The position numbers were made by a program, and so were the translations under genes. From VRUE01 sp035997045 (GTDB taxonomy: Bacteria > Actinomycetota > Thermoleophilia > Solirubrobacterales > 70-9), in NCBI GenBank assembly GCA_035997045.1, contig DASYIY010000008.1, positions 1 to 29,002 on the forward strand: DNA of 29,002 nt, given 5' to 3'. The notes beneath the pieces are model-generated. The model did no database searches and was not told where the DNA came from. It saw only the letters and a program-made list of their open reading frames with translations. Below are positions 6,503 to 14,195 of this stretch, piece by piece; positions within the stretch are counted from its first letter, which is position 1; each line of letters opens with the position of its first letter.

Positions 6503-8239
6503 GTGCCGTCGTCCAGCGACTCGATCTCCCTCTACCGCCGCCACAGGCCCGGCTCCTTCGACGAGGTGGTGGGCCAGCAGCACGTCGTCCGCACCCTGCG
6601 CAACGCGGTCGAGCAGGGCAAGGTCCACCACGCTTACCTCTTCGTCGGATCGCGCGGCACCGGCAAGACCTCGATGGCGAAGATCCTCGCCCGCTCGCTC
6701 AACTGCGAGCGCGGCGGACCGACCGTCACCCCCTGCGGGGAATGCGAATCGTGCCTGACGATCGCCGCCGGCAGCTCGATCGACGTGATCGAGATGGACG
6801 CCGCCTCCAACCGCTCCGTCGACGACGTCCGCGACTTGCGCGAGCGGGTCGCCTACGCACCCACGGGCGGTCGCTGGAAGGTCTACATCCTCGACGAGGC
6901 GCACATGCTGACCAAGGAGGCCTGGAACGCCTTCCTGAAGACGCTCGAGGAGCCGCCGCCGAACACCGTCTTCGTCCTCGCCACGACCGAGTCGCACAAG
7001 GTGATGGCGACGATCGCCGACCGCTGCCAGCGCTTCGACTTCCAGCGCCCCTCGCTGGAGCAGATCTCAGAGGTCGTGCAGCGGGTCGCCGCCGCCGAGG
7101 GGATCGAGGCCGAGGACGCGGCGGTGGCGATGATCGCCCGCTCCGCCTCGGGCAGCTTCCGCGACGCGCTCGGCACGCTCGATCAGCTGGTCGCCTTCGG
7201 CGGCAATCAGGTCAAACTCGACGCGGTGCTGGAACTGCTCGGCGCCGCCGACGCCGAGTTGCTCTTCGACGCGGTCGACTCGGTAATCGCCGAGGACCCA
7301 AAGGGCGTCCTGCTCGGAGTCGAGAAGATGGCCCGCTCCGGCCGCGACCCGGCCCAGTTCGCCCGTGACCTATTGGCGCACCTACGGCACCTGCTGGTGA
7401 CGCAGACGGTGGGCGAGGTCCCCAATACCTTCGTAGTGACGGCCACCGATTCCGAGCGGATGCTGGCCCAAGCAAGCTCGATCGAAGCGGCGACGCTCGT
7501 CCGCACCATCGACGAGCTGGCGGCAGCCCTGACAGCTGTGCGTGAGGGCGACGACGCCCGCATGGCAGTCGAGATCGCCCTGCTCAAGGCAGCGCGACCG
7601 GATCTGGATCCCTCGACCGAGGGCCTCCGTCGACGGATCGAGAAGCTCGAGCGAGGGACAGGGGCGCCTCGGGCCGCGGGTCCTGTCGGTGCAGGGGACC
7701 CACCACCCCCTGCGGTCGCTAAAGCGTCCTCGGAGGCGGTCCCCCCTACACCGCCACCCGCGGCAGAGGCCTCACCGACTGACGAGCAAGAGTCCCAACC
7801 GCCCGCCGAACCTGAGCCGTCCGCCGAGGACGATCCTCCCGAGGCCGTGGCGGGACCCGTGGGCCCGAACGCCCTCGACCTGGAGTACGTCAAAGGGTTC
7901 TGGCCGGCTGTGATCGACAAGCTTCGGGAGACGAGCCCGGCCCTGGCCGCGACTTTCGAGGGAGCACGACCGGTCGATGTCGATGAGGCGGAGAAGATCG
8001 TGACCGTTGGCTTCCCCGCCGCGAACACCTTCAACAAACGCAAGGCGGAGGCGCCGGAGAAGCGGGAGCAGATGGAAGCGGCCCTGGAGTCCGTGGTGAG
8101 TGAGAAGCTCCGGCCCGTTTACGTGGTGCTCGACGGTGAGGCGCCCGCTCCCGAGGAGGCTCCAAGCTCCGCGGAGATCGATCACGATGCGTTGGTGGAG
8201 AAGCTGAAGAGCGAGTTCGATGCCGAGGAGGTGGGGTAG
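6503..8239 (+). CDS. dnaX: DNA polymerase III subunit gamma/tau
   Basis: A 578-aa clamp-loader ATPase that loads the sliding clamp and, as tau, links core polymerases. Visible are the N-terminal YRRHRPGSFDEVVGQ motif (11-25), Walker A GSRGTGKTS (49-57), zinc-ligand cysteines C68, C78, C81 and C84, the DEAH box at 131-134, and the RCQRFDF sensor/arginine-finger region near 175. After domain III (to about residue 365) comes a Pro/Ala/Glu-rich linker (about 380-455), then a C-terminal domain like the tau DnaE-binding part. The open frame extends to 6440, but GTG 6503 gives the usual start a few residues before the conserved region and has a -10 hexamer 7 nt upstream. I saw no A-rich slippery site, so a gamma form by frameshifting is not supported. 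First gene of a dnaX-ybaB-recR operon; the next ATG follows its stop directly. Confidence 0.97.
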   Translation: MPSSSDSISLYRRHRPGSFDEVVGQQHVVRTLRNAVEQGKVHHAYLFVGSRGTGKTSMAKILARSLNCERGGPTVTPCGECESCLTIAAGSSIDVIEMDAASNRSVDDVRDLRERVAYAPTGGRWKVYILDEAHMLTKEAWNAFLKTLEEPPPNTVFVLATTESHKVMATIADRCQRFDFQRPSLEQISEVVQRVAAAEGIEAEDAAVAMIARSASGSFRDALGTLDQLVAFGGNQVKLDAVLELLGAADAELLFDAVDSVIAEDPKGVLLGVEKMARSGRDPAQFARDLLAHLRHLLVTQTVGEVPNTFVVTATDSERMLAQASSIEAATLVRTIDELAAALTAVREGDDARMAVEIALLKAARPDLDPSTEGLRRRIEKLERGTGAPRAAGPVGAGDPPPPAVAKASSEAVPPTPPPAAEASPTDEQESQPPAEPEPSAEDDPPEAVAGPVGPNALDLEYVKGFWPAVIDKLRETSPALAATFEGARPVDVDEAEKIVTVGFPAANTFNKRKAEAPEKREQMEAALESVVSEKLRPVYVVLDGEAPAPEEAPSSAEIDHDALVEKLKSEFDAEEVG

Positions 8240-8575
8240 ATGGCCAAAGGTGGGATGCCGGGCGGTTTCGATGTGAACGCCCTGATGAAACAGGCGCAGA
8301 AGATGCAGACCGAGATGCTGGCGGCGCAGGAGACGCTCAAAGACGAGGTCGTCGAGGCCAGCGCCGGCGGCGGCATGGTCAAGGTCAAGGTCGGCGGCGA
8401 CCTGACCTTGCGCGAGATCGTCATCGACCCCGAGGCGATCGACCCCGAGGAGGCCGAGCTGCTCGCCGAGATGGTGCAGGCGGCCGTCAACGAGGGGTTC
8501 CGCGCCGCTCAGGAGCTGGCGAATTCGAAAATAGGCGGGATCACGGGAGGCCTCGGCGGCCTCCCCGGAATGTGA
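8240..8575 (+). CDS. ybaB: YbaB/EbfC family nucleoid-associated protein
   Basis: A 111-aa DNA-binding protein of the YbaB/EbfC family, with the hallmark MKQAQKMQ helix (about 15-22), the strand pair EASAGGGMVKVKVGGD (about 42-57) and DPEAID...LLAEMVQAAVNEGFRAAQE. It dimerises and binds DNA in a tweezer-like way; its place between dnaX and recR is conserved across bacteria. A Gly/Met-rich tail ends the protein. The ATG follows the dnaX stop with no gap and the stop overlaps the recR GTG by 3 nt, so translation is probably coupled. Confidence 0.96.
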   Translation: MAKGGMPGGFDVNALMKQAQKMQTEMLAAQETLKDEVVEASAGGGMVKVKVGGDLTLREIVIDPEAIDPEEAELLAEMVQAAVNEGFRAAQELANSKIGGITGGLGGLPGM

Positions 8576-9174
8576 GCGCCGAGGGTCCGGCGCCGCTGGC
8601 CCGCCTCGTCGCGGAGCTCTCGCGACTGCCGGGGATCGGCCAGCGCACCGCGCAGCGCCTCGCCTTTCACATCCTTCGCGCTCCCGACGAAGAGGCGGCG
8701 GCGCTCTCGGCGGCGATCGTCGAGGTGAAGGAGAAGGTCGGCCTCTGCGAGGAGTGCTTCAACCTCTCCGAGGGGCCGCGCTGCCGCATCTGCGCCGACC
8801 CCAACCGCGACCGCTCGACGATCTGTGTGGTCGAGGAGCCCGCCGACGTGATCCCGATCGAGCGCACCCACGAGTACCGCGGCCTCTACCACGTGCTCGG
8901 CGGCGCGCTCTCGCCGATCGACGGGGTCGACGCCGAGGACCTGAAGATCGCCGAGCTGCTGCGCCGGGTCGCCGACGGAGACATCAGCGAGGTGGTCCTC
9001 GCCACCAACCCGACCACCACCGGCGAGGCGACGGCGTTGCACATCGCCGAACGGCTTCGTGGCCAGGTCGCCGTAACCCGCCTGGCAAGCGGCCTTCCGG
9101 TCGGTGCCGACCTCGAGCACGCCGACGAGGTCACCCTGGGCAAGGCCTTCGCCGGCCGCCGCAGCCTCGACTGA
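8572..9174 (+). CDS. recR: Recombination mediator protein RecR
   Basis: A 200-aa protein with the full RecR layout: helix-hairpin-helix (LSRLPGIGQRTAQRLAFHIL, 16-35), four-cysteine zinc site (C59, C62, C71, C74), Toprim domain beginning ICVVEEPADV with the YHVLGGALSPIDG motif, and the C-terminal Walker-B-like LASGLPVGADLEHADEVTLGKAF. RecR works with RecO (and RecF) to load RecA at gapped DNA. It starts with GTG at 8572 in a GTGA overlap with ybaB and is the last gene of the operon. A hairpin follows at 9218-9242. Confidence 0.97.
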   Translation: MSAEGPAPLARLVAELSRLPGIGQRTAQRLAFHILRAPDEEAAALSAAIVEVKEKVGLCEECFNLSEGPRCRICADPNRDRSTICVVEEPADVIPIERTHEYRGLYHVLGGALSPIDGVDAEDLKIAELLRRVADGDISEVVLATNPTTTGEATALHIAERLRGQVAVTRLASGLPVGADLEHADEVTLGKAFAGRRSLD

Positions 9175-9217
9175 GCCGAGCTGCAACGCGCTCTCCGTCT
9201 ATTACCCGGACAAAACG

Positions 9218-9242
9218 CCGCACCGCGCGGTTGGCGGTGCGG
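9218..9242 (+). terminator. Hairpin after recR
   Basis: Perfect 9-bp arms CCGCACCGC / GCGGTGCGG around the loop GCGGTTG, 44 nt past the recR stop. There is no T-tract, so it is only a candidate terminator or processing site. The 8-mer CGGACAAA occurs just before it (9207-9214) and overlaps its right edge (9240-9247). Confidence 0.45.
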
Positions 9243-9313
9243 ACAAAGTGACTAGACGTTTGTCACCCCGCAATTAGCGTGATTTCGCGCTCCTAACGTC
9301 CGTTGCTTTCGAG

Positions 9314-10042
9314 ATGGTCCTAAACGTGGTTACCGAGAGCCCGACGAGCAACGGCGCAGGAGGCGGATCTTCGGCCGGGCAGGTCGCCCGCGAGGTCTCC
9401 TCGCTGCAGGCTGCCCTGCTGGCGACGCTGCGCGAGCAGATGCGCGGTGGCGACCCCGAGCCGTTCGCGGACGCGGCACAGAAGCTGGCCGAGGAGTTCG
9501 GCTCGGTGACGGCGACGGCGGTGGCCGCGGTATGCGACCGACCGGCGCCGGCGCCGCAGGTCGAGTCCCACACAAGCCTCTTCCAGCCCGGCCACATGCG
9601 CCGTCGTCTCGACCAGCTGATCGAGACCAACAAGCGCTACGGGCATCCGTTCGGCCTCGTCGTCTTCGACGTCGATGGGCCTGGGGTCCGCGAGGGCGAA
9701 GGCACCGATAACCAGGAGACGATGCTGGCCGTGGTCGGCGCGGCCCTGCGCGAGAGCGTCCGCATCGTCGACGAGACCTTCCGGCTCGAGGAGGACGCGC
9801 TCTGCGTCCTCGCTCCGAACCTGACCACGGTCGAGGGCGTGCAGATGGCCGAGCGCCTGCTGCGCCTGCTCGACGAGCTCGAGGCTGCGGGAGGGCTGCG
9901 GATCGGCGTCTCGGCCGGCGTCGTCGCCTGCCCCGACCACGGCAGCGACGCCGAGAACCTGCTGCAGAAGGCTGACGAGGCGATGTGGCGAGCCCGTGCG
10001 GTGGGGCAGCCGGTAGGCGTCGGCGCTTTGCAAGATCGCTGA
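9314..10042 (+). CDS. Degenerate GGDEF-domain protein
   Basis: A 242-aa protein with a disordered start, a helical N-terminal part (about 20-75) and a C-terminal GGDEF fold (about 93-238). The fold is recognisable: MRRRLDQLIETNKRYGHPFGLVVFDVDG with metal-site acids D119 and D121, DETFRLEEDALCVLAPN in place of the signature, then GLRIGVSAGVVACPDHGSDAENLLQKADEAMWRAR. The signature GGDEF has become EEDAL (159-163), so cyclic-di-GMP synthesis is unlikely; it may bind nucleotide or act as a protein partner. The start is uncertain: ATG 9314 has no Shine-Dalgarno sequence and GTG 9328 is an in-frame alternative. The MerR-type gene 103 bp downstream points the same way and may work with it. Confidence 0.8.
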   Translation: MVLNVVTESPTSNGAGGGSSAGQVAREVSSLQAALLATLREQMRGGDPEPFADAAQKLAEEFGSVTATAVAAVCDRPAPAPQVESHTSLFQPGHMRRRLDQLIETNKRYGHPFGLVVFDVDGPGVREGEGTDNQETMLAVVGAALRESVRIVDETFRLEEDALCVLAPNLTTVEGVQMAERLLRLLDELEAAGGLRIGVSAGVVACPDHGSDAENLLQKADEAMWRARAVGQPVGVGALQDR

Positions 10043-10145
10043 CAGATTCGCGAAATCTGTCCATAACTTGCGTAAACCTGGATTTCTCCTGGGAAGATGC
10101 CGATGTCCAGCGAATAGTGCTGGGGCAACCAAAGGGACCACTGAG

Positions 10146-10985
10146 ATGCCAGGAATAAGAACCAACGCCGCTGCCGAAGTGCTGGGGGTCAGCCCCAACA
10201 CCCTGCGCAGCTGGGAGCGCCGCTACGGCTACCCGCTGCCGAAGCGCACCGAGGGCAACCACCGTAACTACGAGCTGGTCGAGCTGCAGACCCTGCGCGA
10301 CGCCCTCGCCCAGACCGGCAACATCTCCTCGGCGATCGAGCTTGCCCGCCAGCGCCAGGCGGCGCCGGCCAGCGGCGGCAACCTTGTGGTGGCACTGGAA
10401 AGCTTCGATGAGGAGGCCGCCAACCGCTCTGTCGAGGAGAGCCTGGCGCTGCGACCGCTGGAGCGCACGGTGGAGGAGATGCTCCTTCCCGCCGTCGACC
10501 AGCTCGCCGCCGATCCCGACCGCGAGGCCGAGTTGGAGTTCGCCTCGCGCTGGGCGACCGGCTGGCTGCACGGTGCCCGCCGCCTCGCCTCCGCCGCCTC
10601 CCGCCCCGCCGGCATCCTGCTGCTCGACTCCAGCCACGGCTCCGACGCCGAGGCGGTCCACGCGCAGGCGCTCGACCTGACCCTGCGCCGCGCCGGCTTC
10701 CGCGTGCTGATGCTCTCCAACGAGCTCGGCGACGAGCGGCTCGAGCGTGCCCTGCGAGCTCTCGACCCGACCGCGATCGTCCTCTGTGGCCCCGGGGCCG
10801 ACACACCGGGCGCCGTCAACCTCGTGCGCAAGATCCGCGAGGTCGGCTTCGACGCACCCCTCTACGGTTTCCGCGCCAGCGGCCTGATCGGCGACGCGGT
10901 CCCCTCCGCCGGCGGCACGCCGAGCGAAGTGACCGGAATGCTGAACGCTGATCTGCGTCGCCGCGCCAGCCAGGCGTTCGCCTAA
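10146..10985 (+). CDS. MerR-type regulator with degenerate B12-binding-like domain
   Basis: A 279-aa protein. The N-terminal MerR winged helix is clear (AAEVLGVSPNTLRSWERRYGYPLP, 9-32, then NHRNYELVELQTLRDAL). A helical middle domain (about 85-150) and a C-terminal Rossmann-like domain (155-275) follow the LitR/CarH plan, in which adenosylcobalamin acts as light sensor. The cobalamin motif DxHxxG reads D167-A-E169-A-V-H172 here: the cobalt-ligand histidine is Glu and the glycine is His, so B12 binding in the usual mode is not expected. ATG 10146 has AAAGGGA about 10 nt upstream; the longer TTG frame from 10068 looks non-coding. The intergenic piece before it holds a 7-bp inverted repeat (ACAGATT/AATCTGT) around the upstream gene's stop, a possible autoregulatory site. 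Confidence 0.85.
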   Translation: MPGIRTNAAAEVLGVSPNTLRSWERRYGYPLPKRTEGNHRNYELVELQTLRDALAQTGNISSAIELARQRQAAPASGGNLVVALESFDEEAANRSVEESLALRPLERTVEEMLLPAVDQLAADPDREAELEFASRWATGWLHGARRLASAASRPAGILLLDSSHGSDAEAVHAQALDLTLRRAGFRVLMLSNELGDERLERALRALDPTAIVLCGPGADTPGAVNLVRKIREVGFDAPLYGFRASGLIGDAVPSAGGTPSEVTGMLNADLRRRASQAFA

Positions 10986-11025
10986 AAAAGAACCGGCACA
11001 GAGCCCGAAGAGGCTCTGTGCCGGT
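10984..11025 (-). terminator. Rho-independent terminator of pstS
   Basis: Perfect 14-bp stem (ACCGGCACAGAGCC at 10992-11005 with its complement at 11012-11025) and a 6-nt loop. Read on the minus strand it is followed by TTC and a run of six T, right after pstS. The A-run on the + strand is part of the stop codon region of the MerR-type gene, which ends at 10985, so the stem may stop + strand transcripts less efficiently. Confidence 0.9.
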
Positions 11026-11061
11026 CGGTTGCCGCGGCGCCTCCGCCGCTGCAAGTGGTTC

Positions 11062-12123
11062 TTAGAGTCCCGCCACCGCGGTTTTCGCTGCGGAGAGCAC
11101 GACTTTCGGCAGTGGCGCGAAATCAAGCGCCGCACCGTATTTCTGCCCACTCGTCATCGCGTAGAGGACGAATTCGGAGAGCAGTCCCTTCTGCGGGGCA
11201 TTGTGAGGGACGATCGCGTAGGTGAATGTGGACAGCGGGTAGGCGATGCTGAATTTTTTCGGCGGGTTGACGATATGGAGTTCGTTGTTGCTCGGTACCG
11301 TCTTCACCATTTCCGCCGCATTCTGGATGTTTTTCAGGTTCGGGTACTCGTAGTTGCCGGCTTCGTTTTTGAGCGCGGCCACAGGCAGCCCGGCGGCGAT
11401 CAAGTAGGAGGCCGAGATGTAGCCGATCGCACCCGAGGTGGTTGCCACGACATTGGTTACGCCGGAGTTTCCTTTGGCACCCACGCCGTGGGTAAAGCCG
11501 ACCGAGGTCGCGTAGCCGACTTCGCTCTTCCACGACTTGCTGACCTTGGAGAGGTAGTTGGTGAAGGCGTAGGTATCGCCGGAACCGTCGCTGCGGAACA
11601 CCGGGGTGATCGCGAGGTTGGGCAGGTGCGCTTTCGGGTTCAGTTTCTTGATCTTGGGATCGCTCCAGTTGGTGATCTTGCCGAAGTAGATCCCGGCCAG
11701 GATCGGTCCCGTCAGGTTCAGTTTCTTGACCCCCGGAATGCTGAAGCCGATGCCGGTTGCGGTCAGCGCCCAGGGAATCTGTACGCAGCCGTTGCAGGCA
11801 GCGGCCTGTTCGGGGGTGAGCGGGGCGTCGGACGCGCCGAAGTCAACCGTTCGCGCGGTGATCTGGGCAATACCGGCCCCGGAACCGACCGAGCCGTAGG
11901 TGACTTTTACGTTGCCGTGCCCGGCGGCTTCGAAGCCATTTATCCAGTTGCCCATAAGCGGGGCGACCAGTGAGGAGCCGGCGCCGGTGAGGTTGGCGGA
12001 GGCAATCGCCGTCGAGACACCGGCCATGCAGCCAACTGTCCCGACCGTGGCGATGATGAGACCAAGCAGCCTGTTGCGAATCAAAAGAAATCCCTTTCGG
12101 CTTGTTATCGATTGGTTCGCCAC
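11062..12123 (-). CDS. pstS: Phosphate ABC transporter substrate-binding protein
   Basis: A 353-aa secreted phosphate-binding protein. A signal segment (about 15-42) precedes the PstS start LTGAGSSLVAPLMGNWINGF; phosphate-site motifs follow: YGSVGSGAGIAQI, VDFGASDAPLT, and VFRSDGSGDTYAFTNYLSK. A Cys at about residue 32 (GTVGC) is a poor lipobox, while ASA before NLTGAG would suit ordinary signal peptidase, so membrane anchoring is open. It captures phosphate outside the cell for PstCAB, encoded divergently. The start is GTG at 12123. GC is about 48-55% in lines I counted, far below pstCAB (about 75%), which suggests separate ancestry or selection for expression. PhoP-box-like repeats lie upstream and a strong terminator downstream. 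Confidence 0.95.
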   Translation of the reverse strand: MANQSITSRKGFLLIRNRLLGLIIATVGTVGCMAGVSTAIASANLTGAGSSLVAPLMGNWINGFEAAGHGNVKVTYGSVGSGAGIAQITARTVDFGASDAPLTPEQAAACNGCVQIPWALTATGIGFSIPGVKKLNLTGPILAGIYFGKITNWSDPKIKKLNPKAHLPNLAITPVFRSDGSGDTYAFTNYLSKVSKSWKSEVGYATSVGFTHGVGAKGNSGVTNVVATTSGAIGYISASYLIAAGLPVAALKNEAGNYEYPNLKNIQNAAEMVKTVPSNNELHIVNPPKKFSIAYPLSTFTYAIVPHNAPQKGLLSEFVLYAMTSGQKYGAALDFAPLPKVVLSAAKTAVAGL

Positions 12124-12176
12124 GGGCTTCTTTTAAGGGTCACCCCTGGCGCACCGTAGGATCGCGATAAGGCTTT

Positions 12177-12277
12177 GGACACTTGTTTCAATCTCGTGAA
12201 AGGTGAATCTCACAGCGATGTAAATAAAAGGTGACTTGTTGCGATCTTGTGAACACCAGTTGTGTCAATCCTGTGAA
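12177..12277. promoter_or_regulatory. PhoP-box-like repeats between pstS and pstC
   Basis: On the minus strand three copies of a 24-nt unit with consensus TTCACRRGATYG then MMACAAGT occur at 12277-12254, 12253-12230 and 12200-12177. The first two are tandem; copies 2 and 3 agree at 19 of 24 positions, copies 1 and 2 at 16 of 24. Within a unit, TTCACA and GACACA-like hexamers are 11 nt apart, as in direct-repeat PhoP boxes. Placed in the only intergenic region of a divergent pst locus, they probably bind a PhoP-type response regulator under phosphate limitation. That binding is inferred. Confidence 0.6.
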
Positions 12278-12314
12278 AATTTCTGCGGAGGCTGGAAACG
12301 GGGTTTTTCTCCTT

Positions 12315-12320
12315 TACGCT
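12315..12320 (+). promoter_or_regulatory. -10 element of pstC, probably leaderless
   Basis: TACGCT is followed by GCGCGCC and the ATG at 12328. No Shine-Dalgarno sequence precedes the start. No convincing -35 hexamer is seen, which suits an activator-dependent promoter. Confidence 0.4.
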
Positions 12321-12327
12321 GCGCGCC

Positions 12328-13323
12328 ATGAGTGCCACGATCAGTTCGGCGGAGACCCAGAGAGCAGCAGGTCACGCCCGCTCCAGGGACTGGCGCAGGT
12401 CCGCGGATCGCTTCGGAGACGGTCTGCTCTACGGCGTCTGCGCCCTAGCGGCTCTGGTCGGCGTGGCGCTGATCCTCCTGATCGGCTACCAGGTGGTTCA
12501 CGGTGCCGCACCGGCGATCTCCAAGTTCGGCCTCGGCTTCCTCGTCCACACGACCTGGCAGCCGAACTTCGGCGTCTTCGGTGCCGGCTCGCTGCTCTAC
12601 GGCACCTTGCTCAGCTCTTTCATGGCCCTGCTGATGGGAGCGCCGATCGCGATCTCGATCGGCCTTTACCTCAGCCTTCTCGCGCCGGCCGGCGTGCGCG
12701 GGATCATCTCGCCCCTGGTTGAGATGCTGGCGGCGATTCCCAGCGTCATCCTCGGCTTCTGGGGGATCCTGATCCTTGCCCCTTTCGCGCACGAATACCT
12801 GGAGCCGTGGCTGCACGACACGCTGGGCTTCATCCCGCTCTTCGGCGCCCCCGAAACCACCGGCGCCAGCATCTTCACCGCGAGCCTGATCCTGACGATC
12901 ATGATCGTGCCGATCATCGCCTCGGTTTCGCGCGATCTCTTCCTCGCCGTTCCGCGCGAGGTTCAAGACGGGGCGAGCGCGCTCGGCGCGACTCGCTGGG
13001 AGGTCGTGCGCGGGGTGGTGCTGCCGTCGACCGCATCGGGTGTCACGGCGGCGTCGTTGCTCGGCCTCGGCCGGGCGCTGGGGGAGGCGATCGCGGTAAC
13101 GCAGGTGATCGGAGCAGGTGCGGCGATCAATGCCTCGCTCTTCAGGACCGGCGACACCTTGGCGTCGCGAATCGCGAGTCAGTTTCCGGGAGCGATTACC
13201 GAGATGCATAAAGCCTCGCTCTACTACCTCGGGGTGATCCTGCTGGTGATCGGGCTGCTCTCGAATCTGACCGCGCAGTGGATCGGCAGGCGCTTCGACT
13301 ACGCGCGGATGGCGGCGAAATGA
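12328..13323 (+). CDS. pstC: Phosphate ABC transporter permease PstC
   Basis: A 331-aa inner-membrane permease with a soluble N-terminal tail (about 30 residues) and six predicted membrane helices. Typical PstC segments are PLVEMLAAIPSVILGFWGILILAP, the EAA loop region VPREVQDGASALGATRWEVVRGVVLPSTASGV, and LGRALGEAIAVTQVIGAG. It forms the phosphate channel with PstA. The stop overlaps the pstA ATG (ATGA). It heads a pstC-pstA-pstB operon divergent from pstS. Confidence 0.96.
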   Translation: MSATISSAETQRAAGHARSRDWRRSADRFGDGLLYGVCALAALVGVALILLIGYQVVHGAAPAISKFGLGFLVHTTWQPNFGVFGAGSLLYGTLLSSFMALLMGAPIAISIGLYLSLLAPAGVRGIISPLVEMLAAIPSVILGFWGILILAPFAHEYLEPWLHDTLGFIPLFGAPETTGASIFTASLILTIMIVPIIASVSRDLFLAVPREVQDGASALGATRWEVVRGVVLPSTASGVTAASLLGLGRALGEAIAVTQVIGAGAAINASLFRTGDTLASRIASQFPGAITEMHKASLYYLGVILLVIGLLSNLTAQWIGRRFDYARMAAK

Positions 13324-14195
13324 GCGAGGCCGTGCCCGGGCCCGCCGCGCCGCTGACGCCCAGCGGCAACCTGCGCCGGCGCCGCCTGTTCAGCCGGCTC
13401 ACCGAGCTCGGCGCTACTGGCGCGGCCCTGTTTGCCGTCGCGGTGCTGGGGATCGTCATCTACACCGTCGTGGTTCGCGGTGCCAGCGCGCTCAGCTTCG
13501 AATTCCTCGTCACCGGCGCGCCAACGGGAATCGCTCCGGCGCTCGTCGGCACCGCCCTGATCGTCGCTGTCGCCACGGCGATAGCGATGCCGCTGGGCGT
13601 CCTCGCGGCGCTCTTCGTCACCGAGTTCGCCGGCGACCGCGTCGCCCGCGCCAGCAAGCTCACCCTGGACCTGATCAACGGCCTGCCCTCGATCATCATT
13701 GGCCTCTTCGTCTTCGCCCTGCTCGTCGACCACCGCAAGCAGTCTGGCTTCGCGGCCTCGGTTGCCCTGGCAATCATCATGCTGCCCCTGGTCGCCCGCG
13801 GCACCCAGGAGGTCCTGCTGCTCGTCCCCAACAACCTGCGCGAAGCTGCCGACGCGCTCGGGGTGAGTCGCTGGCGCACCGTGCTCGGCGTGATCCTGCC
13901 CAGCGCGCTCGGCGGGATTCTCACCTCGACCGTGCTCGCCGTTGCTCGCGCCGCCGGAGAGACCGCGCCGCTGATTCTGGTTTCGTCCGTCTTCAACGGC
14001 AAGGAAGTGATCCTCAACATGAGCGAAGCGATGCCGAACGTGCCGGTGAGGATCTTCCAGCTCTCCGAGGAAGCCAACCCCGAAGGGTTCGCCCAGGCCT
14101 GGGGCATGTCGCTGGTGCTGGTCTCTCTCATCCTCTTTGCCAGCCTGGGAGCGAGGGCGATGCACGCCCGCAGTCGCAGAAAGATGAGCTCATGA
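13320..14195 (+). CDS. pstA: Phosphate ABC transporter permease PstA
   Basis: A 291-aa permease with about six membrane helices. PstA hallmarks: GVLAALFVTEFAGD, LDLINGLPSIIIGLFVFALLV, and the EAA loop VPNNLREAADALGVSRWRTVLGVILPSALGGI, followed by RAAGETAPLILVS. It pairs with PstC. The chosen ATG at 13320 overlaps the pstC stop by 4 nt and gives the usual length; the open frame extends 42 nt further upstream. Its own stop overlaps the pstB ATG in the same way. Confidence 0.96.
   Translation: MSEAVPGPAAPLTPSGNLRRRRLFSRLTELGATGAALFAVAVLGIVIYTVVVRGASALSFEFLVTGAPTGIAPALVGTALIVAVATAIAMPLGVLAALFVTEFAGDRVARASKLTLDLINGLPSIIIGLFVFALLVDHRKQSGFAASVALAIIMLPLVARGTQEVLLLVPNNLREAADALGVSRWRTVLGVILPSALGGILTSTVLAVARAAGETAPLILVSSVFNGKEVILNMSEAMPNVPVRIFQLSEEANPEGFAQAWGMSLVLVSLILFASLGARAMHARSRRKMSS

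Noticed and set aside
6503..8239. Programmed frameshift in dnaX giving a gamma form
   Set aside because: I saw no A-rich slippery heptamer followed by a stem in the region after domain III.
6452..9203. Shared 9-mer CCGTCTATT in palindrome P2 and after recR, on both sides of the dnaX operon
   Set aside because: Its complement also occurs inside budA (4505-4513), so it is not limited to regulatory DNA.
9330..11150. 606-codon minus-strand open frame
   Set aside because: It is antisense to the GGDEF and MerR genes, crosses the pstS terminator and has Arg-rich low-complexity content typical of a high-GC shadow frame.
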